A stretch of 35,483 nt of DNA from Oscillospiraceae bacterium. GTDB lineage: Bacteria; Bacillota; Clostridia; Oscillospirales; CAG-272. The stretch spans positions 1 to 35,483 of the forward strand of contig SVTA01000011.1 in the NCBI GenBank assembly GCA_015064005.1. The letters run 5' to 3'. Every line of letters begins with the position of its first letter. Position 1 is the first letter of the stretch. The translations under genes were made by a program, and so were the position numbers. Shown here in pieces: positions 28,078-35,274 of the stretch. The notes below the pieces were generated by a model. The model was not told where the DNA came from. It was given only the letters and a program-made list of their open reading frames with translations, and did not search any database.

Positions 28078-31000
28078 ATGAAGAAGAACATTCGTTTGGT
28101 TCTGCTGGCAGTGCTGCTGGTCGTTATGGTTGCTATGACCGTGACGGTCGCCTCCGCCGCAACCCACGACGTAAGCTCTGCTGACGAGCTGATCAGCGCT
28201 GTGAACGGCGCTGTTGCAGGCGACGTCATCAACGTGACCGGCTCGATCGATCTGACCGAGACGCTGGTGATCGAAAAGGATCTGACCCTCCAGGGCACCG
28301 GCACCGTTAAGGTCAAGGGCAACGCAAATCTGTCCAAGATCCCTGCCTTGATCAAGGTCAAGGGCAGTGCAAAGCTCACCGTTCTGAGCGGTACTTACGT
28401 ATCTCCCACCACTGTATTCCAGATCACCGATACCGCTCAGGCCGTGTTCGGTGACAAGGACAATATGGGAACCGGTTACCCGCTGGTTCAGAACACCAGC
28501 TCCGCCGCATCCGGCACTTATGCTGCTGTAGATGTTGGCACCACCTCTACGGTGGACGGCGCCGTTACCTTCTATGACGGCTGGTACTCCTTCTTCGGTA
28601 TTAAGTCCGGCGTGTCTTCCTCCGGCAGTGTAGGTCTGTGGGTGCATACCGCCACCGACGTTAACATCAACGGCGGTAAGTTCAGCTTTAAGTACAACTA
28701 CGACGTGAAGTCCTCCTCTATTCAGAAGAACGCTGACGGCTGCTTGTACGGCTGGGCACTTTACACTACCGGCAAGGCTGCGCAGATCGATATGATGGGC
28801 GGCGGCATGTACAGTAGTGACTCCAGCGCCACCATTTACAACGGCGTGGCAGGCACTAAGCTCAACATAGGCGGCACGTTCGAGATCTACGGCTACCGTA
28901 TTCTGAACATGGCCAGCGGCTGCTCCTACACGTTGCACGTTACCGGCGGTACCTTCCGTCAGGGCGCAGGCCAGGCCAACTCCACCGCATTCGGTAATGC
29001 CAACGTGGACGGCGCCAAGATCATTATTGACGACGGTAATTTCCAGTTCAAAACCGGTAATGCCGCAGTTCATTTCTGGAATTTGACCGCCAACATGGAG
29101 ATGACCATCAACGGCGGTACCTTCTACTACACCTGCAATAGCTCCGCAGGCGGCAACTACATGTTCAACTTGGATAATGCCAACGCCAAGCTGACCATCA
29201 ATGGTGGTACCTTCGTTAAGTCCGGTATGGGCTGTACCATGTTCCGCAAGGTAAAGGGCACGCTGACTATCAACGGCGGTGATTTCACCAACAACGGTAG
29301 CGGCAACACCATTGATATCAGTGACCCGATTGGCAAGACCACTGTTAAGAACGCTGTATTTGGCGGCACCACCCTCGGTTACTGGCTGAACGTGACCGCT
29401 GAGGAAAACGATCAGGGCACCAACGCACAGGTGACCATCGAGGGCGTAACTGCCGAGACCACCAACTACACTCTGTTTGTGGCTTCCAGCGCCAAAGTTA
29501 AGGCTAAGATCACTCTGAAGGATACCACTCTCCACTCCACTACCTTCCGCGCAGTCAGCGACGCCAACGGTTGCGTTTACTCCGTTGTGAACTGTAAGCT
29601 GATTTCCGACGGCCCCGATACCAGCGCAGCGATCTTCCGTATCAGGGGTAACAGAAGAATGTACAGCTGGGATCAGGTGATCAGTAAGGCAAAGAATGGC
29701 GATATCATTGAGATCATCGGTAACGCAAAATGGAGCCTTACCTGGTCCGCTCCCAAGGATGTAACCATCACCTGCCTTGAGTATAAAAACGACGCAGGCG
29801 AAACGGTCATGAGTGCCATCGGCGGCATGGAAATTACGGCCGGCAACGTGACCTTCGATAACGTTGTGATGGAGTGCACCTTCGGCTCCGGTATCGTGAT
29901 GAACACGGAGGGCACCTCTCTCACCATCAAGAGCGGCAGATATTACAGCTCTTCCGGTATTGCTATCGCCATTACCAAGTCCGGTGCCAAGGTCGTGATC
30001 GAGGGCGGCACCTTCGAGCAGAACTCCACCAACCATCTGATCGTTGTTAAGACCGGTGCTGCAGCAGCGGTGAAGGACAAATCTCCTCTTAAGATCACCG
30101 GCGGTACCTTCAAGAGCACTACACTGAGCCATATCGCCCAAATCGCCTCCTCCGATTATATCGACATTTTGGGCGGTCACTTCGAAGGTGGTCAGGCATG
30201 GTTCCATATCAGCGCTCCCGCTACTGTGAATCTCGGTGATCCCGAGAACCCCGAGGCCCTCACCGGTCTGAATGCTACCTCCCGTGCGATCTGGCTGACT
30301 AACGCCTCCAAGGGCGGCAAGCTGAACATCAACGGCGGTGTTTACCAGCTGGAGAAGGAAAGTGGCGCCAGCTACTTTATCAACGCAGCAGGTGCTTCCG
30401 TGACCATCAATGGCGGTAAGTTCATTGCCCGCGTCTCTATTGTATCAATGCACGACGGCGACTACGTATCTCACGTTGTGATCAATGGCGGTGATTTCCT
30501 GACCGAGTTCACTGCTTCCGCTGTAAACTTCAACGCGGCTGAATCGAGCGGCAGTGCCGAGGCGGCAGGCTCCCTGACCGTTAATGGCGGTACCTTCACT
30601 GCTACCGGCACCGGCGATATCTTCAATATCACTGCCGATAAGAAGGACGCCTTCGTTCAGATCAACGGCGGTACCTTCACCTCCACCAAGTCCCGTATCC
30701 TGAGATGCGAGTCTTGTATGGCAGACGTGACCATCACCGGCGGTGATTTCACCGCAAACGGTGCCCGTATCTTCTACTTTGGCTCTGCTTCTAACGTATT
30801 CCGCATTGAAGGCGGCATCTTTACCCTGCAGAACAAGACCACCGGCGCATACTCTGACGATACGCTGATCTTCTGCACCGGTAACGCTCCCTCTACCATT
30901 ATCATTACCGGCGGTACCTTCATCAATGCTCGCACCAAGAGCCAGCAGCTGGTTCTGCTGCAGAACGAAAAGTGTGCGCTCTATTTCGCCGGCGGCACTT

Positions 31001-31770
31001 ACCTGATGGCCAATGGCGACGGTATGTTCATCAACGATAGAAACGACGCCGGCAAGTGCGTTGACGTTAACAAGAACAAGAAGGATACCGTAGGCGAGGT
31101 TGAGTACTACGTTTACGCAGTACGTCCCGGCCATGCAGACGCTCCGCTGCCCACCTTCCAGCCCACCATGCGTGTGAATCTCGAGGCTCAGGGTCTGCGC
31201 TTCTCCTCTGTGATCATGAGCTCCACCATCACCAAGTTCCGCAGCGAGGGTGTGAAGAACATCAGCTACGGTACCGTCATCGCTCCTGCCGAGTACCTCA
31301 AGGACCTGGAGGTTGCCGATGGCAACTACATCGCCGCTCTGACCGCGCTTGCCGCTTCCAAGGGCGTAGATGCTTCCAAGATCTTTGTGGACGTTCCTGC
31401 TGTGAACGGTATCATTGAGGACGAGAACAGCGGTAATGTGACCATCAATGCCTCCCTTGTTAACATCAAGGAAGAAAACTGGGATCGCGCTATGGTTGGC
31501 ATTGGCTACATCAAGGCCAATACCTCTGAGGGCACTGTTTACTACTTCTCCGCTGTAAACGTTGAGGGCGCCATCTCCCTTTCCAAGGCTGCAGAGATCG
31601 CTTACAACGATACCAAGGATGCATGGCAGAAGGTCGGCACCAAGGTTTACTGCTACAGATTCGTAGGCGACAACAAGCTGTTCAGCCGCTACGCTCCCAG
31701 CGTTCAGGAGTCCCTGAAGAAGTACTTTGCTCCTGCAGCTCCGGCTCCCGAAACCAACCCCGCACAGTAA
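28078..31770 (+). CDS. Large secreted right-handed beta-helix repeat protein with a C-terminal domain of Clostridia surface-protein type
   Basis: Signal peptide MKKNIRLVLLAVLLVVMVAMTVTVASAA; about 20 rungs of the form [LIV]x[IV]xGG[TDK]F; C-terminal GLRFSSVIMSS...ISYGTVIAPAEYL...GIGYIKANTSEGTVYYFSAVN; ATG 28078 behind AAAAAGGAG. Confidence 0.88.
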   Translation: MKKNIRLVLLAVLLVVMVAMTVTVASAATHDVSSADELISAVNGAVAGDVINVTGSIDLTETLVIEKDLTLQGTGTVKVKGNANLSKIPALIKVKGSAKLTVLSGTYVSPTTVFQITDTAQAVFGDKDNMGTGYPLVQNTSSAASGTYAAVDVGTTSTVDGAVTFYDGWYSFFGIKSGVSSSGSVGLWVHTATDVNINGGKFSFKYNYDVKSSSIQKNADGCLYGWALYTTGKAAQIDMMGGGMYSSDSSATIYNGVAGTKLNIGGTFEIYGYRILNMASGCSYTLHVTGGTFRQGAGQANSTAFGNANVDGAKIIIDDGNFQFKTGNAAVHFWNLTANMEMTINGGTFYYTCNSSAGGNYMFNLDNANAKLTINGGTFVKSGMGCTMFRKVKGTLTINGGDFTNNGSGNTIDISDPIGKTTVKNAVFGGTTLGYWLNVTAEENDQGTNAQVTIEGVTAETTNYTLFVASSAKVKAKITLKDTTLHSTTFRAVSDANGCVYSVVNCKLISDGPDTSAAIFRIRGNRRMYSWDQVISKAKNGDIIEIIGNAKWSLTWSAPKDVTITCLEYKNDAGETVMSAIGGMEITAGNVTFDNVVMECTFGSGIVMNTEGTSLTIKSGRYYSSSGIAIAITKSGAKVVIEGGTFEQNSTNHLIVVKTGAAAAVKDKSPLKITGGTFKSTTLSHIAQIASSDYIDILGGHFEGGQAWFHISAPATVNLGDPENPEALTGLNATSRAIWLTNASKGGKLNINGGVYQLEKESGASYFINAAGASVTINGGKFIARVSIVSMHDGDYVSHVVINGGDFLTEFTASAVNFNAAESSGSAEAAGSLTVNGGTFTATGTGDIFNITADKKDAFVQINGGTFTSTKSRILRCESCMADVTITGGDFTANGARIFYFGSASNVFRIEGGIFTLQNKTTGAYSDDTLIFCTGNAPSTIIITGGTFINARTKSQQLVLLQNEKCALYFAGGTYLMANGDGMFINDRNDAGKCVDVNKNKKDTVGEVEYYVYAVRPGHADAPLPTFQPTMRVNLEAQGLRFSSVIMSSTITKFRSEGVKNISYGTVIAPAEYLKDLEVADGNYIAALTALAASKGVDASKIFVDVPAVNGIIEDENSGNVTINASLVNIKEENWDRAMVGIGYIKANTSEGTVYYFSAVNVEGAISLSKAAEIAYNDTKDAWQKVGTKVYCYRFVGDNKLFSRYAPSVQESLKKYFAPAAPAPETNPAQ

Positions 31771-31818
31771 TATAACCCGCGAGCGTGAAGGCCTATGGCC
31801 TTGACAGCAAGCGACCTT

Positions 31819-31851
31819 GCCCCCTCCGGCCCTCAGCCGGAGGGGGCTTTT
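31819..31851 (+). terminator. Intrinsic terminator after the beta-helix gene
   Basis: GCCCCCTCCGG-ccctcag-CCGGAGGGGGC-TTTT. Confidence 0.85.
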
Positions 31852-31903
31852 CGAATCGGAGAAGGTCGTTCGATGTCCCCGTCGTTTTTTCTTGGGGCTG
31901 CTA

Positions 31904-31932
31904 TTGCATTTTGAGGGGGATTGTGGTAAAAT
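31904..31932 (+). promoter_or_regulatory. Candidate promoter for nadE
   Basis: TTGCAT, 17 nt, TAAAAT. Confidence 0.5.
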
Positions 31933-31981
31933 AAAGACAAGAAGCCCGGTCTTACACACGGGCAGGGAGGTGTCAATATCT

Positions 31982-33904
31982 ATGCTGAAGGATATTTTGC
32001 GGGCGGCCGTTGCGGTGCCGCCGTTGCGGGTGGCGGACGTCGCCTATAACGCCGCGGAAATAGAACGGAAGATCCACGCTGCCGAGGAGGCCGGTGCTAC
32101 GGTACTGGTACTGCCGGAGCTGGCGCTGACGGGCGCCTCCTGCGGGGATCTGTTTGCCTCGGAGCTGTTGCAGGAGCGTGCAGCAGAGGCGCTTTGCCTT
32201 TTAGCGGGCGCTGTGCCGGAGGGCATGCTGGTGGCCGTTGGCGCGCCGCTTTCCGTGGGCGGCGTGCTGCTGAACTGCGCGGTGCTGCTTTCGGGAGGGA
32301 AAATTTTGTGCGCTGTACCCAAAACCCATCTGACGGGTGAGGAGGCACGTTGCTTTGCCTCCGGCAGAGAAATAGAGGGGGCACTTGTCACGGTGGGTTG
32401 CTTTACCTTCCCGGTGGGCACTGCGCTCCTTGTGGAGGCGGCTGACGGCACCACCGTGGGCGTGGAGCTGGGGGAGGATCTTTATGCGCCTCTGCCTCCC
32501 TCTACGCTGCTGACCATGGCCGGCGCGGAGGTAGTGCTGCATCTAGGTGCCGACGGTGAAATGGTTGGCCGGCGGGAGTATCGCCGTTCTACTGTATTGC
32601 AGCAGTCTGCCCGTACCTGCAGCGCCTATCTGATGGCCAATGCAGGGCTGTGGGAGTCGGGTGCGGACGGTATCTGTGCCGGACATGGCTTGATGGCCAT
32701 TGGTGGCAAAACGGTAGCGGAAAATGCTGATTTTGTGGCAGAGGATTATCTGCTGGTGGCAGATTTTGATCTGGCTGAGCAACGCTATGACCGTCGGTAC
32801 CGCAAGAGCTTTTCTGGCAGCGCCGCTTATTATGGCGCAGGGGATAGCGTGGAGCGCGTGGCACTGACGCAGCCCTTGGCTATCTCTGACGGCGCACTGC
32901 TGCAGGTGAGCCGCCTGCCCTTTGTGCCGGATCGCAAGGAGGAGCGCACCGCGCGTTGCCTTGAAATTTTTGAGCTGCAGGCAGCAGCGCTTGCCCGCCG
33001 TCTTTCTGTGGTGGGTGGCAAGCTTACCATCGGTATTTCCGGCGGTCTGGATTCTACGCTGGCCGTGCTGGTGGCCGTGCGGGCGATGGAACGCTTGGGG
33101 CTTCCTGCCACCAATATTACGGCCATTACGATGCCTTGCTTCGGCACCTCCGGTGACACACTGAAAAACGCGTTGGAGCTGATGGAGGTGCTGGGTGTCA
33201 GCGCAAGAGAAATTCCCATCAAGGAGGCTGTATTGCAGCATTTCCGCGATATTGGACACGATCCTGCCGATTATTCCGTGACCTATGAGAACAGTCAGGC
33301 GCGTGAACGTACGCAGGTGCTGATGGACGTGGCAAATCAAGTGGGCGGCATCGTGCTTGGCACCGGCGATCTTTCCGAGCTGGCGCTGGGCTGGTGCACC
33401 TATAACGGCGACCATATGAGCATGTACGGCGTCAACAGCGGCGTGCCCAAAACGCTGGTGCGCTGGATCGTGGAAACTGTAGCTGACGAGGAGCTGCTCC
33501 CGGCGGCAACGCCTGTGCTGCTTCGGATTTTGGATACGCCCATCAGTCCCGAGCTGCTGCCGCCCGATGCGGTAGGCAAGATCTCCCAAAAAACGGAGGA
33601 TCTCGTGGGCCCTTACGCCCTGCATGATTTTTTCCTTTATTACGCTGTGCGCTACCAGTACCGCCCCGCGCGGATCTATGCGCTTGCCCTCAAGGCTTTT
33701 TCCGGGGTATTTGACGGTGCAACGGTGAAAAAGTGGCTGACGGTGTTCTGGCGGCGGTTCTTTAACCAGCAATTCAAGCGGAATTGCCAGCCGGACGGTG
33801 TGAAGATCGGCTCTGTCGCGCTTTCTCCGCGAGGCGAGTGGCATATGCCCTCGGATGCTGTTTCTGCCGAGTGGCTGCGTGAAATAGAGGAAATTGAGAT
33901 CTGA
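31982..33904 (+). CDS. nadE: NAD(+) synthase with N-terminal nitrilase/glutaminase-type domain
   Basis: LPELALTGASCGDLF, GISGGLDSTLAVLV, GTGDLSELALGWCTYNGDHMSMY; ATG at 31982 behind GGGAGG. Confidence 0.93.
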   Translation: MLKDILRAAVAVPPLRVADVAYNAAEIERKIHAAEEAGATVLVLPELALTGASCGDLFASELLQERAAEALCLLAGAVPEGMLVAVGAPLSVGGVLLNCAVLLSGGKILCAVPKTHLTGEEARCFASGREIEGALVTVGCFTFPVGTALLVEAADGTTVGVELGEDLYAPLPPSTLLTMAGAEVVLHLGADGEMVGRREYRRSTVLQQSARTCSAYLMANAGLWESGADGICAGHGLMAIGGKTVAENADFVAEDYLLVADFDLAEQRYDRRYRKSFSGSAAYYGAGDSVERVALTQPLAISDGALLQVSRLPFVPDRKEERTARCLEIFELQAAALARRLSVVGGKLTIGISGGLDSTLAVLVAVRAMERLGLPATNITAITMPCFGTSGDTLKNALELMEVLGVSAREIPIKEAVLQHFRDIGHDPADYSVTYENSQARERTQVLMDVANQVGGIVLGTGDLSELALGWCTYNGDHMSMYGVNSGVPKTLVRWIVETVADEELLPAATPVLLRILDTPISPELLPPDAVGKISQKTEDLVGPYALHDFFLYYAVRYQYRPARIYALALKAFSGVFDGATVKKWLTVFWRRFFNQQFKRNCQPDGVKIGSVALSPRGEWHMPSDAVSAEWLREIEEIEI

Positions 33905-33912
33905 TATAAAAA

Positions 33913-33940
33913 GGCCACCGCGCGAAGCGGTGGCTTTTTT
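33913..33940 (+). terminator. Intrinsic terminator after nadE
   Basis: GCCACCGC-gcgaa-GCGGTGGC-TTTTTT. Confidence 0.85.
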
Positions 33941-33965
33941 GCGAAAACTGATACCGTTTTGGGGG

Positions 33966-34472
33966 TTATTTGATTAGGAAGCGCCAAGGGCGCCGAATAT
34001 CCTCGGGTGAGGCGTAGCCGATTCCAACCCGGGGGAGAGCCTCGAAGGATGGCGTCGGGGAACCGTCGTCCTCCACCCAAATGCCGCACTCCGGCGTGAG
34101 GGGAAGGGCGTTTTGCCGGCAGCTAAGGGCCAGAAGCTTGGTGACACGACCGGGGCCGGAGGCGCCCTCAATGCCGCGGATCAGCACCGCCTCCGGGTGT
34201 CCCTCGGGGCCGGTGACAAGATTCAGGAGGCTGTGAATGCCATAGCAGAGGTACACATAGGTGATGCCTCCGGCACGGTACAGCACCTCCGTACGGGGCG
34301 TTTTGCCTTTGTGAGCGTGGCAGGCGGTGTCTTCCTCACCGAAATAGCATTCGGTTTCTGTGATGCGGTGGCGATGAAGCACGCCATCTAACTTTACGCA
34401 GAGCCATTTGCCAAGCAGGATGGGCGCCAGCTCCGTGGCGGGTCGTGCCCAAAAATCCTCGCCCAAAATCAT
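33966..34472 (-). CDS. DNA-3-methyladenine glycosylase (AAG/MPG family)
   Basis: ITETECYFGEEDTACHAHKGKTPRTEVLYRAGGITYVYLCYGIHSLLNLV, GPGRVTKLL. Confidence 0.94.
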   Translation of the reverse strand: MILGEDFWARPATELAPILLGKWLCVKLDGVLHRHRITETECYFGEEDTACHAHKGKTPRTEVLYRAGGITYVYLCYGIHSLLNLVTGPEGHPEAVLIRGIEGASGPGRVTKLLALSCRQNALPLTPECGIWVEDDGSPTPSFEALPRVGIGYASPEDIRRPWRFLIK

Positions 34473-34594
34473 ACCGTTTGCCCCCCTTTGTTGTGTTTGT
34501 TACGTGTATTATACAGTAAAAGGGGCGTTTTTGTCAAGCTTGGAGCACTTTTGGGACTCTATGAAAAGAAAAATAATTTTTTTTCAAAAAGGGC

Positions 34595-34623
34595 TTGACA
34601 AGAGCCTCCGAATATGGTATAAT
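34595..34623 (+). promoter_or_regulatory. Consensus promoter for the tRNA genes
   Basis: TTGACA (34595-34600), 17 nt, TATAAT (34618-34623). Confidence 0.85.
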
Positions 34624-34640
34624 GCTCTCGTTCCGAAATC

Positions 34641-34715
34641 GCTGGTGTGGCTCAATGGCAGAGCAGCTGATTTGTAATCAGCAGGTTGTTGGTTCGACTC
34701 CGATCACCAGCTCCA
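34641..34715 (+). tRNA. tRNA-Thr (anticodon UGU), CCA encoded
   Basis: GCTGGTG...CACCAGC acceptor stem, CTGAT-TTGTAA-ATCAG anticodon arm, GGTTCGACTCC T-arm, 3' TCCA. Confidence 0.93.
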
Positions 34716-34762
34716 GTGATATTCGGCGGCGGCTCCGCCGCCGATATCATCAAGCTTCATAC

Positions 34763-34847
34763 GGGAGCGTTCCCGAGTGGCCAAAGGGGACAGACTGTAA
34801 ATCTGCTGGCAATGCCTTCGGTGGTCCGAATCCACCCGCTCCCACCA
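34763..34847 (+). tRNA. tRNA-Tyr (anticodon GUA), class II, CCA encoded
   Basis: GGGAGCG...CGCTCCC acceptor, CAGACTGTAAATCTG anticodon arm, long variable arm, GTGGTCCGAATCCAC T-arm, ACCA. Confidence 0.93.
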
Positions 34848-34885
34848 AACAAAAGACCCGCACGTATGTGCGGGTCTTTTGTTTG
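34846..34885 (+). terminator. Intrinsic terminator after tRNA-Tyr
   Basis: CAAACAAAAGACCCGCAC-gtat-GTGCGGGTCTTTTGTTTG, 18-nt perfect arms. Confidence 0.85.
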
Positions 34886-34991
34886 GCGAGGGTGGGCCCT
34901 TCGGGACACCGCGTGGTCGCAAGAATTTGCGTGCAAATTCTTGCCAGTAGGCCGTAAGGCCTACGTGACGAATAGCCTCGCTTGCGAGGCG

Positions 34992-35009
34992 TCCACCCGC
35001 TCCCACCAA
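34992..35009 (+). repeat. Duplicated 3' end of tRNA-Tyr
   Basis: TCCACCCGCTCCCACCAA identical to 34831-34848; no complete tRNA precedes it. Confidence 0.85.
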
Positions 35010-35010
35010 C

Positions 35011-35051
35011 AAAAAAGCCTAATTTGTCTACCAGACAAATTAGGCTTTTTT
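35011..35051 (+). terminator. Second intrinsic terminator, after the tRNA-Tyr 3' fragment
   Basis: AAAAAAGCCTAATTTGTCT-acc-AGACAAATTAGGCTTTTTT, 19-nt perfect arms. Confidence 0.85.
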
Positions 35052-35053
35052 GA

Positions 35054-35124
35054 ATGATGTTTGCCTTCGGCAAATGATGACGGCTTCGCCTAATGATGTT
35101 CGCTTCGCGAATGATGTGTGGCTT
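35054..35124. repeat. Array of short palindromes separated by ATGATG (right array, first half)
   Basis: ATGATG (35054-35059) TTTGCC-TTC-GGCAAA, ATGATG (35074-35079) GGC-TTC-GCC, ATGATG (35093-35098) TTCGC-TTC-GCGAA, ATGATG (35111-35116), then TGTGGC-TTC-GCCACA (35117-35131). Confidence 0.88.
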
Positions 35125-35143
35125 CGCCACATTTTTTGGCAAA

Positions 35144-35224
35144 CATCGCATCATTGCGGAACAAAGTGGAGCAACATCATATTTGCGAAGCAAATGCATC
35201 ATATCGCCGCAGGCGATGCATCAT
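35144..35224. repeat. Array of short palindromes separated by CATCAT (right array, second half, inverted orientation)
   Basis: CATCAT at 35175-35180, ATTTGC-GAA-GCAAAT (35181-35195), CATCAT (35197-35202), ATCGCC-GCA-GGCGAT (35103-offset: 35203-35217), CATCAT (35219-35224); a less regular segment at 35144-35174. Confidence 0.85.
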
Positions 35225-35253
35225 TTGACAAGCATATGAATTTATGATATAAT
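35225..35253 (+). promoter_or_regulatory. Consensus promoter of the four-helix-bundle gene
   Basis: TTGACA (35225-35230), 17 nt, TATAAT (35248-35253); the -35 directly abuts the last CATCAT. Confidence 0.85.
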
Positions 35254-35274
35254 ATTGGAAAAGGAGGTACGACT

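Noticed and set aside
27586-30207. 873-aa minus-strand ORF
   Set aside because: Antisense to rnhA and the beta-helix gene; low-complexity translation without a family signature. It results from the GC3 bias and repeated codons of the sense gene.
30445-31959. 504-aa minus-strand ORF
   Set aside because: Antisense to the beta-helix gene 3' half and the nadE leader; no family signature.
34704-35012. Minus-strand ORF containing WWERVDSDHRRHCQQIYSLSP
   Set aside because: Classic false ORF produced by reading the antisense of a tRNA-Tyr gene and its flank.
35054-35224. CRISPR array
   Set aside because: The constant part is a 6-nt spacer and the variable parts are palindromes of 9-15 nt; no cas genes in the window.
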